Assembly: GCA_031367715.1 (NCBI GenBank)
Contig: JANLQJ010000034.1
Coordinates: 4,032-68,031, forward strand
Direction: 5' to 3'
DNA from: JANYHF01 sp031367715
Lineage (GTDB): Bacteria; Pseudomonadota; Alphaproteobacteria; Rhizobiales; Hyphomicrobiaceae
DNA: 64,000 bases
Part shown: positions 18,046 to 25,727 of the stretch, in pieces
Layout: each line of letters starts with the position of its first letter
Position numbering within the stretch: the first letter of the stretch is position 1
Made by a program: the position numbers and the translations under genes
Notes under the pieces: generated by a model
What the model was told of the DNA's origin: nothing
Seen by the model: only the letters and a program-made list of their open reading frames with translations
Databases searched by the model: none

Positions 18046-19374
18046 TTAACCCGCGGGCGCAATGCGCCAAATTTTGTTGCCCACGTCGTCTGCCACCAGG
18101 ACCGTGCCGTCTTTTGCGATGGCAACTCCAACCGGCCGGCCGAAGGCCTCGGCCCCGTCACGAAAGCCGGTAAGCACGTCTTCTATTGGTCCGGCCGCCT
18201 TGCCTCCCGCAAAGGGTACGAAAATCACCTTGTAGCCGCTCGGCGGCGAACGGTTCCAAGATCCGTGTTGGCCAACGAACGCACCCGAAGTGAAATGATC
18301 GGGCAGACGCCCCTTGGATCCCGCCGCGGCCACGTAAAATGCCAACCCGAGCGAAGCCGTGTGCGGGCCAAGCGCGTAATCCGGCGCGACAGCCTTGGCC
18401 ACCAGATCGGGCCGGGGCGGTTGGGGCCGGGCATCGATATGTTGGCCGTAGTAGCTGTAGGGCCAGCCGTAGAAAGCCCCATCCTGAACCGACGTCATGT
18501 AGTCAGGCACCAGATCGCTGCCCAGCTCGTCACGCTCGTTGACCGTCGTCCAAAGAGCGCCGGACTCGGGCTGCCAGGCCAGCCCATTGGGATTTCGCAA
18601 ACCAGACGCAAACTCCCGTGCCTGACCGCTGGCGAGATCGATTTCCAGGATGGAGGCGCGGTTGGTCTCGTTCTCGATACCGTTTTCGGCGATGTTGCTG
18701 TTTGAACCAACGGTCGCGTAGAGCCGCTTGCCGTCGCGGCTGGCGATTATGTTCTTGGTCCAATGATGATTGATGGTGCCGGCCGGCAAATCTGCAATCT
18801 TGGCGCCCAGTGTAGTGATCGACGTTGCACCTGGTGTGTAGGCAAATCGCAGCACTGCGTCGGTATTGGCGACATAGAAATCATTACCGATCAACGCCAT
18901 GCCAAACGGCGAATGCAGTCCGGTCAGGAATGCCGTCTTGGTCTCAGCGACACCATCGCCATCGGCATCGCGCAACAAGGAGATGCGTTCCGCGCTCGGC
19001 ACGCCCGCGCCGACACTCGACATCAGCAGCCCCATGACCCAGCCTTTGATGCCCTTGTTGTTGTCGGGCCGCGGTGGCGCATTGCTTTCTGCGACCAGCA
19101 GGTCGCCATTGGGGAGTGTATAAAGCCAGCGCGGATGATCGAGGCCTTCGGCAAAAACACTTACGGAAAGTCCGGCTGCCGGTGTCGGCATCTTGCCGCT
19201 TGGCCATCCGACGGCCTTGGCAACATTCACGGTTGGAATCAGAATCGTCGGCACCGGCGATGGCAATTTAGGATCAGGCCCTGTTCCTGCCTCAGTCGTT
19301 TCAGTCGCCTTGTCGCTGCAGGCCGCCAGAAGCGGCACGAAAAGCAGGGACGCCAAGATCGCTTTGAACCGCAT
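18046..19374 (-). CDS. PQQ-type sugar/sorbosone dehydrogenase-like lipoprotein
   Basis: A 442-residue beta-propeller protein. The lipobox LLAACSD puts it on a membrane facing the periplasm. Repeats of the soluble glucose/sorbosone dehydrogenase family are visible: GLDHPRWLYTLPNGDLLVAE, GLHSPFGMALIGNDFYVAN, GLRNPNGLAWQPESGALWTTVNERDELG and FGRPVGVAIAKDGTVLVADD. Such proteins oxidise aldose sugars with PQQ, but I cannot confirm the cofactor residues, so the true substrate is open. ATG 19374 follows GGAGGC; a longer frame to 19422 lacks support. An exact EcfG promoter lies upstream at 19433-19457, divergent from that of the PRC-barrel gene. Confidence 0.8.
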   Translation of the reverse strand: MRFKAILASLLFVPLLAACSDKATETTEAGTGPDPKLPSPVPTILIPTVNVAKAVGWPSGKMPTPAAGLSVSVFAEGLDHPRWLYTLPNGDLLVAESNAPPRPDNNKGIKGWVMGLLMSSVGAGVPSAERISLLRDADGDGVAETKTAFLTGLHSPFGMALIGNDFYVANTDAVLRFAYTPGATSITTLGAKIADLPAGTINHHWTKNIIASRDGKRLYATVGSNSNIAENGIENETNRASILEIDLASGQAREFASGLRNPNGLAWQPESGALWTTVNERDELGSDLVPDYMTSVQDGAFYGWPYSYYGQHIDARPQPPRPDLVAKAVAPDYALGPHTASLGLAFYVAAAGSKGRLPDHFTSGAFVGQHGSWNRSPPSGYKVIFVPFAGGKAAGPIEDVLTGFRDGAEAFGRPVGVAIAKDGTVLVADDVGNKIWRIAPAG

Positions 19375-19432
19375 GAACACCAAGCCTCCAACACCGCGCT
19401 TGAGCACAAGCCCGGCCCGCACACATGACTAT

Positions 19433-19457
19433 AACGCGCCAGCCCCTGATCCGTTCC
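19433..19457 (-). promoter_or_regulatory. EcfG-type promoter of the sugar-dehydrogenase-like gene
   Basis: On the minus strand: GGAAC, 16 bases, CGTT, an exact match. The -10 element ends 58 bases before the ATG at 19374. Confidence 0.75.
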
Positions 19458-19492
19458 GTGGTCCTTAGAGACCACAAGGATGAGGTGCCATC

Positions 19493-19518
19493 GGAACTTA
19501 ATACTAGCCGGTTGCGTT
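19493..19518 (+). promoter_or_regulatory. EcfG-type promoter of the PRC-barrel gene
   Basis: GGAAC, 17 bases, CGTT on the plus strand, 62 bases before the ATG at 19581. Together with the minus-strand promoter at 19433-19457 it forms a divergent pair. Confidence 0.72.
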
Positions 19519-19580
19519 GTGATGACAGGGTCCAAGAAGTTGAACCTCAGATATTTGATCGCAACAATAGGAACACAACA

Positions 19581-20243
19581 ATGAAGATGGCAATCTCAGC
19601 GACAGCCTTGGCCATGAGCTTGTTTGCGATGCCGGCATTTGCCGCATCTGAGACCGCTTATCCGGCCGACACAGCGCCTGCAGCAAAAGCAGCCGCACCA
19701 GCTGCGACGACCGCACCGGCTGCCACCACCGCTGCTCCAGCCGCAACCATTGACCCGGCTGCAAACGCGGCTGCTCCAGCAACAACGACCGCTCCGGCGG
19801 CAACCACGACGACCGCCGACAAGGTGCCGCCCAAGGTCATTGGCACACCCGATGCTATGGCTCCCGACGGGGCAACTCCAGCCGCCGCCGACATCGTGCC
19901 GCCCAAGATTAACATTGCTCCGGCCGGACAGAGCATGCCGGTTGTCTGGTACAGCCAGACGAACAGTGAAATGCGCGCCAGCAAGCTGATTGGTGCGTCC
20001 GTGCGCAACCCGGCCGGCGAGACCATCGGCGACGTCAATGAAGTGTTGTTGGACAACAGCGGCAAGATCAACGCCGTGGTGATCGGGGTCGGAGGCTTTC
20101 TCGGCATGGGCGAGCGTGAGATCGCCATTGCCTTCAGTTCACTGAAGATGACGCACGATGACGACGGTCGCAACCTGATTACGATCGATGCAACCAAGGA
20201 CACGCTCAAGGATGCGCCAGTCTGGACCTGGCCGAAGGTGTAA
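19581..20243 (+). CDS. Secreted PRC-barrel protein with Ala/Pro/Thr-rich linker
   Basis: A 220-residue envelope protein with three parts: a signal peptide ending AFAA, a low-complexity linker of repeated APAATT/APAAT units (residues 27-80), and a C-terminal PRC-barrel domain (ASKLIGASVRNPAGETIGDVNEVLLDNSGKINAVVIGVGGFLGMGEREIAI). The short repeat VPPKV/VPPKI flanks a linker segment. PRC-barrel proteins of this type are frequent in Rhizobiales stress regulons; their ligand is unknown. ATG 19581 was chosen because the signal peptide starts there. The upstream EcfG promoter indicates stress induction, and a strong bidirectional terminator follows. Confidence 0.85.
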   Translation: MKMAISATALAMSLFAMPAFAASETAYPADTAPAAKAAAPAATTAPAATTAAPAATIDPAANAAAPATTTAPAATTTTADKVPPKVIGTPDAMAPDGATPAAADIVPPKINIAPAGQSMPVVWYSQTNSEMRASKLIGASVRNPAGETIGDVNEVLLDNSGKINAVVIGVGGFLGMGEREIAIAFSSLKMTHDDDGRNLITIDATKDTLKDAPVWTWPKV

Positions 20244-20266
20244 CTGTCGAGGCCTCGATTTGACAA

Positions 20267-20300
20267 GCGGCCCCGGCACGACATGCCGGGGCCGCTTTGT
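20267..20300. terminator. Bidirectional terminator
   Basis: GCGGCCCCGGCA and TGCCGGGGCCGC form a perfect 12-bp stem with a five-base loop, followed by TTTGTTTGT on the plus strand. It lies between the convergent PRC-barrel and HWE kinase genes and can serve both. Confidence 0.85.
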
Positions 20301-20310
20301 TTGTAACGTA

Positions 20311-22416
20311 TTACGACTTCAGGTCCGCCACTGACTGCAGTGAGGTTTCGATCGCCCAGGCGAAGCCGTCCTGGGGATAGCTTAAAGCTATCGACGCATT
20401 CAAGGCCTGCTTGACCATCCGCTCAAATACCATGTGGCCAAAGCCGTTTCTCTCCGGTGGGATCACAACGGGTCCGCCGCGCTCTTGCCACGTCATCTGA
20501 AACTTCGGATCGGGCGGCTCGGGCTGTACCTGCCACGACACGACAACCTTTCCCTGCGGCCTGCTCAAGGCACCATACTTCGTGGCATTGGTCGCCAGTT
20601 CGTGCAACGCCATCCCGATCGACTGCGCTGCCACCGGCGTTAACATCAGTGTTGGGCCGGCAAGCTCGACGCGCCCGCTGGACTCCTCGGCGAACGGCCG
20701 CAACTGCGCTCGAACCAAAGCTGCGATGTCCGCACCCTGCCAGTTCTGGCTGACCAGCAAATCATGTGAGGCGGCCATACCTTGCAGACGTTGGCTGAAG
20801 CGCGACTGAAATTCGTCATAGTTTCGGCTGCTACGGCCCGTTTGCGTCGCCATGGCTTGAATAATGGCCAGCAGATTTTTTGATCTGTGCGACACTTCGC
20901 GCAGCAGGAATTGGATATTGTTTTCTTGTTCCTTGCGACGGGTTATGTCGAGATTTGTGCCGATCATCCGTACCGGTGTTCCGGCAGCGTCACCGAGCGT
21001 CTCGCCATGTGCCGAGATCCAGCGGATATCCCCGTTCGGCAGGATAATGCGGAATTCATCTTCATAGGCACCGAGCTTGGCGATCGCCAGTGCGCGGGCG
21101 GCGGCGACACGTCTGCGGTCATCGGGATGCACACGTTCCAGGAAGGACTGAACCGTCCTGGCAGCATCGTCAGTCGGCGGCCGGAAGCCGAACAGGTCCT
21201 CGAAGGTTTCCGACACTGACGCGGTCTGTTGCGTCAGCTCAAGGTCGACATAAGCCAGCCGTGCAGTTCTCTGCGCCAAGTGCAGACGCTCCTCGCTTTG
21301 GCGTAACCGGGTCGCCCTGGATTTGAGTTCGATCGAGGCGTATCGCAATGCCAATGCGACGGCATTCGTCTCAGCCACCGGTGAAACAAATACCGCAGGA
21401 ACGTCATTGCCTTTCAGTGAATTTGCTGTGCCCGACAATGCTTGCAGGGGTTCGATGATCCAGCGCGCGAACTGCGCAGCCATGGCAAGAGCCAAGCTCA
21501 AAAGCGCAAGGCCTCCCAACGCCAGCGCCAGTTGCGAGCGACGGATTTCTGCATCGACCAGCGCCTGCGGAACAACGGCGCTCACAAACCAGCCCGACAC
21601 TTTCGAACGCGCGATGGCGCGGATCGTGGGCACATCTTTAAGATCCAGGGTCGCGACCGCGCCCCCCGTTTGACCATGCATCGCATTGACGATGTCAACG
21701 GGCAGCGGCTTGCCGACGAACTCCTCCTGGTCTCTCGAGCGCGCCACCAGGTGGTCAGTGCGATCGGAAATGCCGGTCGTCCACTCCGCCGGCAGATGCA
21801 TGCCGTTCATGAGTTCGAGCAGGTGGCCGGCATCGATCACCATCACCAGGCTGTGGTTCGGCAGGCCCTCCACCTTGAGCGGAATCGTCAGGCCGTAGAC
21901 CCATTTATGCGAGAGTGCGCCGAGTACTACATCGGAAACATATGGCTTTCCGGCCGCCAAGGCGCGTCGCTCATCGTCGGGAATGGGTGGTTTGGGCAGC
22001 GGCGCCCCGTAAGGCACGCGCGTGTTCACCAGTTGCTGGCCCGTGGCATCAGCGACGGCTAGATAGGTGCCGGCGCGCTTGACGGCCAGAGTGGCCTGGG
22101 CATGAAAGCCGGCAAAGTCATGCTCCTTTAGGCGGTCTGACAGCGCTAGCGTATCGAGCAACGTGAGCAGCCGCTCGAAATCCCGATCGACATTGTCGGC
22201 AAGATCAGCAGCTACCTGCACCAGACGCTGCTCGTCCTGTGATCTTTGCAGGTCCGCGAACCGCTTGACCAGATAGCCCGAGAACAGCAACGCCGGAATG
22301 AGCAGTGCGAGGGTCATCATGAACAAGAGCGTTCGCACAGGCCGCGGTCGAAGCAACCACGCCTGCAAATCACCACAGAAACGCCCCACTGAGATTGGGC
22401 CGAAGTCGCGCGGCAT
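20311..22416 (-). CDS. Membrane HWE-family sensor histidine kinase
   Basis: A 701-residue inner-membrane kinase. A first helix (LLFMMTLALLIPALLFSGYLV) is followed by a periplasmic sensor region of about 240 residues with a dCACHE-like pattern, a second helix (LALALGGLALLSLALAMAAQF), one PAS domain (ARTARLAYVDLELTQQTASV to TNLDITRRKEQ), and an HWE core. The core has the phospho-acceptor histidine in REVSHRSKNLLAII, N-box MALHELATNATKYGALS and WQERGGPVV. It lies about 1.3 kb from phyR with only small genes between. This makes it the best local candidate for a PhyR-phosphorylating kinase that reads a periplasmic signal. Confidence 0.9.
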   Translation of the reverse strand: MPRDFGPISVGRFCGDLQAWLLRPRPVRTLLFMMTLALLIPALLFSGYLVKRFADLQRSQDEQRLVQVAADLADNVDRDFERLLTLLDTLALSDRLKEHDFAGFHAQATLAVKRAGTYLAVADATGQQLVNTRVPYGAPLPKPPIPDDERRALAAGKPYVSDVVLGALSHKWVYGLTIPLKVEGLPNHSLVMVIDAGHLLELMNGMHLPAEWTTGISDRTDHLVARSRDQEEFVGKPLPVDIVNAMHGQTGGAVATLDLKDVPTIRAIARSKVSGWFVSAVVPQALVDAEIRRSQLALALGGLALLSLALAMAAQFARWIIEPLQALSGTANSLKGNDVPAVFVSPVAETNAVALALRYASIELKSRATRLRQSEERLHLAQRTARLAYVDLELTQQTASVSETFEDLFGFRPPTDDAARTVQSFLERVHPDDRRRVAAARALAIAKLGAYEDEFRIILPNGDIRWISAHGETLGDAAGTPVRMIGTNLDITRRKEQENNIQFLLREVSHRSKNLLAIIQAMATQTGRSSRNYDEFQSRFSQRLQGMAASHDLLVSQNWQGADIAALVRAQLRPFAEESSGRVELAGPTLMLTPVAAQSIGMALHELATNATKYGALSRPQGKVVVSWQVQPEPPDPKFQMTWQERGGPVVIPPERNGFGHMVFERMVKQALNASIALSYPQDGFAWAIETSLQSVADLKS

Positions 22417-22700
22417 GTTCAGCCCCCTAAGTCAAACTGCAATTCGCCCGAACTCCATGAATGAGCTTTATCCATCAGTTTTAAATGCATCATTGCAAGT
22501 CCAAAATTTACATTCAGAAATCAATGGAAGAGGTCCATCCGCCAGCGCCCCAGACCTGCGTTTCGCAGCTCAATGGGATGGCAGTACGAACGGCATCGAT
22601 CAGCTGCGATTGGTACGTTTCGCCTGCTCACTGACCGATATCTGACGACGGTTGACGGTCTGGATTGAGCGCACCAACCGTCGTTAGATCGTTGCAGTGA

Positions 22701-22946
22701 CTACTGCTTGGTATTTGCGCGTTTGGTGACGGCATCCAAGTGAGTCAAGCAACCCGGCATGTCTTTGGCCGCCATCATGTCGCCGGCCATCTTCATTTCC
22801 TTCATTGCCTCCTCTTGCGCAGTTTTGTCGGTCATTGCTTTAAGCTGGATGTCCAACTTGTCCATTTCAGCCTGGGTGCATTCCATGGCGAATGCTGAGC
22901 CTGCGAACGCCGACATCAGTGCGGCGATGATGATGGTCCTGAACAT
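22701..22946 (-). CDS. Small secreted Met/Lys-rich protein, stress-regulated
   Basis: An 81-residue protein with a clear signal peptide (RTIIIAALMSAFAGSAFA) and a short helical mature part rich in methionine, lysine and aspartate (EEAMKEMKMAGDMMAAKDM), with two cysteines (MECTQ and PGCLTH) that may pair. I do not recognise the family with certainty; similar small periplasmic proteins occur across Rhizobiales. An exact EcfG promoter lies 49 bases upstream at 22995-23019, so it should be part of the general stress response. It is followed by the 284-base spacer before the membrane kinase, in which I see nothing. Confidence 0.72.
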   Translation of the reverse strand: MFRTIIIAALMSAFAGSAFAMECTQAEMDKLDIQLKAMTDKTAQEEAMKEMKMAGDMMAAKDMPGCLTHLDAVTKRANTKQ

Positions 22947-22994
22947 ATTGACTCCTTGCAGCGGTTGGTTGCGGACTTGTTTGTCCGCTCAAAC

Positions 22995-23019
22995 AACGCG
23001 AACACGAAACAATCGTTCC
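22995..23019 (-). promoter_or_regulatory. EcfG-type promoter of the small secreted-protein gene
   Basis: On the minus strand: GGAAC, 16 bases, CGTT, an exact match. The -10 element ends 49 bases before the ATG at 22946. Confidence 0.75.
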
Positions 23020-23132
23020 CATATTGTGAACACCCATCGCATGCCCTGACGCAACCAACCCGATGCTCGCGCGTTGTGGCGTTTGGAAGCGTTGCAGGCG
23101 CAAGGCTTCCCACTCAACAGGAGCACCCTCAG

Positions 23133-23444
23133 ATGAAGTCCAACAATGAGAAGACCCCGCGAGCCGATGCAAAACCACAAGACCGTGGCGGCGCCTTGAA
23201 TAAACCGAAAGCATCAGCTGCGAACGTCAATACTGACGACATCGGCGGTGACGAGCACGGTCGCGATATCGTTGCCGAAGCGCAGGGCGACCGTGGCGGC
23301 GACCAGAAACGGGATCCCAACCGCGATCCCAAGAAGCCGAACCAGCAGCCAACAACCAAGCCTTCTGACAGCGCAGGCAAGCCGACACACGAGCGACAGG
23401 GCGGACAGGGCAAGCCGAACCAACAGCCCAACCCGTCGCGCTGA
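23133..23444 (+). CDS. Intrinsically disordered hydrophilic protein, unknown
   Basis: A 103-residue protein with almost no hydrophobic residues. It is rich in D, G, K, N, P, Q and R, with repeat-like segments such as DRGGDQKRDPNRDPKKPNQQP and GKPNQQPNPSR. It looks fully disordered, reminiscent of hydrophilin-like desiccation-protection proteins. That is a compositional analogy and not a family assignment. ATG 23133 follows AACAGGAGCACCC. A perfect terminator follows at 23470. No EcfG promoter was seen on this strand, though the gene lies among EcfG-controlled genes. Coding status is likely because of the ribosome-binding site and the terminator. Confidence 0.6.
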   Translation: MKSNNEKTPRADAKPQDRGGALNKPKASAANVNTDDIGGDEHGRDIVAEAQGDRGGDQKRDPNRDPKKPNQQPTTKPSDSAGKPTHERQGGQGKPNQQPNPSR

Positions 23445-23469
23445 TAGGTCGAACATTGGCGAATTTTTC

Positions 23470-23499
23470 GAGGGCGACACCACAGTCGCCCTCTTTTTT
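23470..23499 (+). terminator. Terminator after the disordered-protein gene
   Basis: GAGGGCGAC and GTCGCCCTC form a perfect 9-bp stem with loop ACCACA, followed by TTTTTTG. It ends 60 bases before the EcfG-like promoter of the small RNA, so the two transcripts are separate. Confidence 0.88.
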
Positions 23500-23561
23500 G
23501 TGCCGCCATGTGTTCGATTGTCAGCGAAGTTGGAAAATTTGTAAGAAACTAATCACAACAG

Positions 23562-23586
23562 GGAACCGATTGCTAGCTGCCGAGTT
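23562..23586 (+). promoter_or_regulatory. EcfG-like promoter of the small RNA
   Basis: GGAAC, 16 bases, AGTT: a match to the EcfG consensus except for the first base of the -10 element. It points at the terminator-ended non-coding segment 23593-23676. Confidence 0.6.
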
Positions 23587-23592
23587 ATTCAA

Positions 23593-23676
23593 CCAGAGCC
23601 TGGCAGACGCCCCCCGTCCTCCCGCCAGTCTCTCGCCCGCGGCGCTTCCCCCCCGAAAGCCGCGGGCATTTTTTTT
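23593..23676 (+). ncRNA. Candidate GsrN-like general-stress small RNA
   Basis: A non-coding segment of about 84 bases starts downstream of an EcfG-like promoter and ends in its own strong terminator, with no open frame. The 5' part can fold as CTGGC (23600-23604) pairing with GCCAG (23624-23628) around a C-rich loop containing CCCCCCGTCCTCCC. The 3' part is the terminator hairpin, also with a C-rich loop (CTTCCCCCCC). C-rich, anti-Shine-Dalgarno-like loops and sigma-factor control are features known for GsrN, the general-stress RNA of Caulobacter. The position beside phyR supports that. The 5' end is inferred from promoter spacing; homology to GsrN is not shown. Confidence 0.6.
23635..23676 (+). 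terminator. Terminator of the small RNA
   Basis: GCCCGCGGC and GCCGCGGGC form a perfect 9-bp stem with a 15-base C-rich loop, followed by ATTTTTTTT. It is oriented for the plus strand, where no protein gene ends. Confidence 0.85.
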
Positions 23677-23688
23677 GCGACTGCGGGG

Positions 23689-24498
23689 TCACGCGCTCGC
23701 CTGGTGCCGCCGCGGCAACTGCGCCCGCATGCCAAAGAACAGCGCCTGACTGATGACCGCGCGCACCATGTTCGATTCGAACGGCTTGGTGATCAGGAAC
23801 GTCGGTTCCGGCCGAATGCCGGTGAGCAGGCGTTCCGGAAATGCCGTAATGAAGATGACGGGGACATCGAACTCAAGCAGGATATCGTTCACGGCATCGA
23901 GCCCAGAACTGCCATCGGCCAGCTGGATATCGGCAAGCACCAGCCCGGGGCGCTTTTGCCGCGCCGCCGCCACCGCTTCGCCGTGAGTTCGCGCCAGCCC
24001 CGTGACCCGATGCCCAAGCCCCTCCACCAGGCCCTCCAGATCAATCGCAATCAACGGCTCATCCTCGATGATGAGAACGTCGGTCGCCACCTGTTCGGCG
24101 ATTTCACGACCGGCCTGGCCAATCAAGTCGGACACTGTCGCGGCCGGCGCATTGAGGATCGAGGCAACTTGCGCACTCGTAAACCCCTCGACCGAGGACA
24201 GCAGGAAGGCCTGGCGTGGCAGAGGTGTGATCGATCCGAGGGTCCCATCCGTGACATGACCGTCAGGATCTTCGCTCGACGCTCCGCGGTTCAGTTCAAC
24301 CGAGTTCCACACTTTCAGGAAATTCCGGTACAGGGCAACGCGCGGTTCGACATCGGCAGGAAAACTCTCAGGCGCCACAACCAACGCCTCAAGCACCGCC
24401 ACCACGTACGCGTCGCCACCCTCCTGGCTGCCGGTCAGCGCGCGCGAAAAACGCCGCAGATATGGAAGATGCGGCGCGATGCTCTCGGAAATTGACAT
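23689..24498 (-). CDS. phyR: General stress response regulator PhyR
   Basis: A 269-residue anti-anti-sigma response regulator. The N-terminal sigma-like domain (SIAPHLPYLRRFSRALTGSQEGGDAYV to about residue 135) mimics EcfG. The C-terminal receiver (VLIIEDEPLIAIDLEG) has its phospho-acceptor at D190 in VLADIQLADG, and ITAFPERL and LITKPF complete the switch residues. Phosphorylation lets the sigma-like domain bind NepR and free EcfG. I chose ATG 24498 (MSISESIAPHLPY) to fit the family start. The gene faces away from nepR-ecfG and has its own EcfG promoter, giving positive feedback. Confidence 0.97.
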   Translation of the reverse strand: MSISESIAPHLPYLRRFSRALTGSQEGGDAYVVAVLEALVVAPESFPADVEPRVALYRNFLKVWNSVELNRGASSEDPDGHVTDGTLGSITPLPRQAFLLSSVEGFTSAQVASILNAPAATVSDLIGQAGREIAEQVATDVLIIEDEPLIAIDLEGLVEGLGHRVTGLARTHGEAVAAARQKRPGLVLADIQLADGSSGLDAVNDILLEFDVPVIFITAFPERLLTGIRPEPTFLITKPFESNMVRAVISQALFFGMRAQLPRRHQASA

Positions 24499-24559
24499 GT
24501 CTTCCATCCTCACTGTTCGTCGCGTGCCGGGTGCGAGACCTCTCCCCCAACCAAGCCAA

Positions 24560-24584
24560 AACGCGGCAGGGCCAGATTGGTTCC
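24560..24584 (-). promoter_or_regulatory. EcfG-type promoter of phyR
   Basis: On the minus strand: GGAAC (24580-24584), 16 bases, CGTT (24560-24563), an exact match, 62 bases before the phyR start. Its -35 element lies back to back with that of the nepR-ecfG promoter, only eight bases apart. Confidence 0.82.
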
Positions 24585-24592
24585 ATGCCGAC

Positions 24593-24617
24593 GGAACCTT
24601 TCATGAGGTAGTGCGTT
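24593..24617 (+). promoter_or_regulatory. EcfG-type promoter of nepR-ecfG
   Basis: GGAAC (24593-24597), 16 bases, CGTT (24614-24617), an exact match, giving a leader of about 130 bases before nepR. It implies positive autoregulation of the sigma factor. Confidence 0.82.
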
Positions 24618-24752
24618 TTGCAAGCATGGTTGATCGGAAGCAAGGTAATTGGGAAGATGATCGGCAGTGGGCTAGCAGGCTCGTCCTGGCAGCGCTTTGG
24701 GCGCGTCCGGCGTGACGAGCCCACTGCCGAATTGTATGGGGAGGGACCTCCG

Positions 24753-25031
24753 ATGACCGTAGTGAGTGGGAAGCCGAAGCCGGGCGACGAACCAGCTGCG
24801 GCTGAGTCGGGAAAGCTTGATTCAGATCATGGCGGCAAAGATACCGATATGCAGATCTCTCGAGGAAATGGTGTCGACGATCGCGGGCAGGTGCCGGTGG
24901 TTGGCGAAGACATCCAGAAGCATTTGGGGCGGAAGCTGAAGGCGTCCTATGACGAATTGGTCCGTCAGCCCGTCCCCGACAAGTTCCGCCAGCTCCTGGA
25001 GGAATTGGAGCGTCAGGAGAAAAAGTTGTGA
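24753..25031 (+). CDS. nepR: Anti-sigma factor NepR
   Basis: A 92-residue protein that holds EcfG inactive until phosphorylated PhyR binds it. The N-terminal half is polar and probably disordered. The conserved two-helix NepR core is at the C-terminus: IQKHLGRKLKASYDELV, then QPVPDKFRQLLEELERQ. ATG 24753 follows GGGGAGGGACCTCC. Its stop overlaps the GTG start of ecfG (GTGA), so the anti-sigma and sigma factors are translationally coupled, which fits the need for balanced amounts. Confidence 0.93.
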   Translation: MTVVSGKPKPGDEPAAAESGKLDSDHGGKDTDMQISRGNGVDDRGQVPVVGEDIQKHLGRKLKASYDELVRQPVPDKFRQLLEELERQEKKL

Positions 25032-25591
25032 ACGGAGCGCCGCAATCCCTGCGTGATGAGTTGGTGCGGTCCATTCCGAATCTGCGGGCGTTTGCCATGT
25101 CGCTGTGCGGAAATTCGGCGCGTGCTGATGACCTCGCGCAAGAGACCTTGATGAAGGCCTGGGACAAGTTAGCAACATTTGAGGAGGGGACGAACCTGAA
25201 GGCTTGGCTGTTCACGATCTTGCGCAACTTATTTTTTTCCGAGCAGCGCAAGCGCCGGCGCGAGGTCGAGGATGCCGACGGTCAACTCTCCGCGCGACTT
25301 GCGGTGCATCCCGAGCAACTTGGGCATATGGATGCTTGCGATTTTCTCGATGCCTTGCTGCAGCTCCCGATCGAGCAGCGTGAAGCCCTGGTTCTGGTCG
25401 GCGCCGAGGGCTTTTCCTATGAAGACGTCGCCGCCATTTCCGGCTGTGCAGTGGGCACCATCAAGAGCCGCGTCAACCGCGCCAGGCAGCGCCTGACCGA
25501 AGTGCTCGGCTTGGCGAACGCATCCGATTTTGGCCCAGACCGTATGTCGCAAGCCGTGATCGCCCACGGGCCTCTGGTTCGGCACAAGTAA
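25028..25591 (+). CDS. ecfG: ECF sigma factor EcfG
   Basis: A 187-residue ECF sigma factor of the EcfG (ECF15) group. Region 2 is at residues 15-80 (NLRAFAMSLCGNSARADDLAQETLMKAWDKLATFEEGTNLKAWLFTILRN) and region 4 at about 105-160 (LPIEQREALVLVGAEGFSYEDVAAISGCAVGTIKSRVNRARQRL). It directs RNA polymerase to GGAAC-N16/17-CGTT promoters. The start is GTG 25028 overlapping nepR. The nine exact sites nearby on both strands are consistent with it being active and locally important. Confidence 0.96.
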   Translation: MNGAPQSLRDELVRSIPNLRAFAMSLCGNSARADDLAQETLMKAWDKLATFEEGTNLKAWLFTILRNLFFSEQRKRRREVEDADGQLSARLAVHPEQLGHMDACDFLDALLQLPIEQREALVLVGAEGFSYEDVAAISGCAVGTIKSRVNRARQRLTEVLGLANASDFGPDRMSQAVIAHGPLVRHK

Positions 25592-25664
25592 CGCCAAACT
25601 GTTCCCGGTACCACCGCACGCGTCATTACATCGATGGGTTTTGTCCCGGCCCTGACAATGGCAC

Positions 25665-25689
25665 GGAACCGAACGGTCGTTCGCACGTT
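25665..25689 (+). promoter_or_regulatory. EcfG-type promoter downstream of ecfG
   Basis: GGAAC, 16 bases, CGTT, an exact match, 38 bases before the short frame at 25728. It shows that something right after ecfG is expressed as an independent stress transcript. Confidence 0.72.
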
Positions 25690-25727
25690 TACGTTGCATT
25701 GGTTGCGGCGTTCAATGGCGCGAGTTC

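Noticed and set aside
17701..18705. A 334-residue plus-strand frame across the CHRD and sugar-dehydrogenase genes
   Set aside because: It spans two minus-strand genes with clear signal peptides and an intergenic region, and has no recognisable domain.
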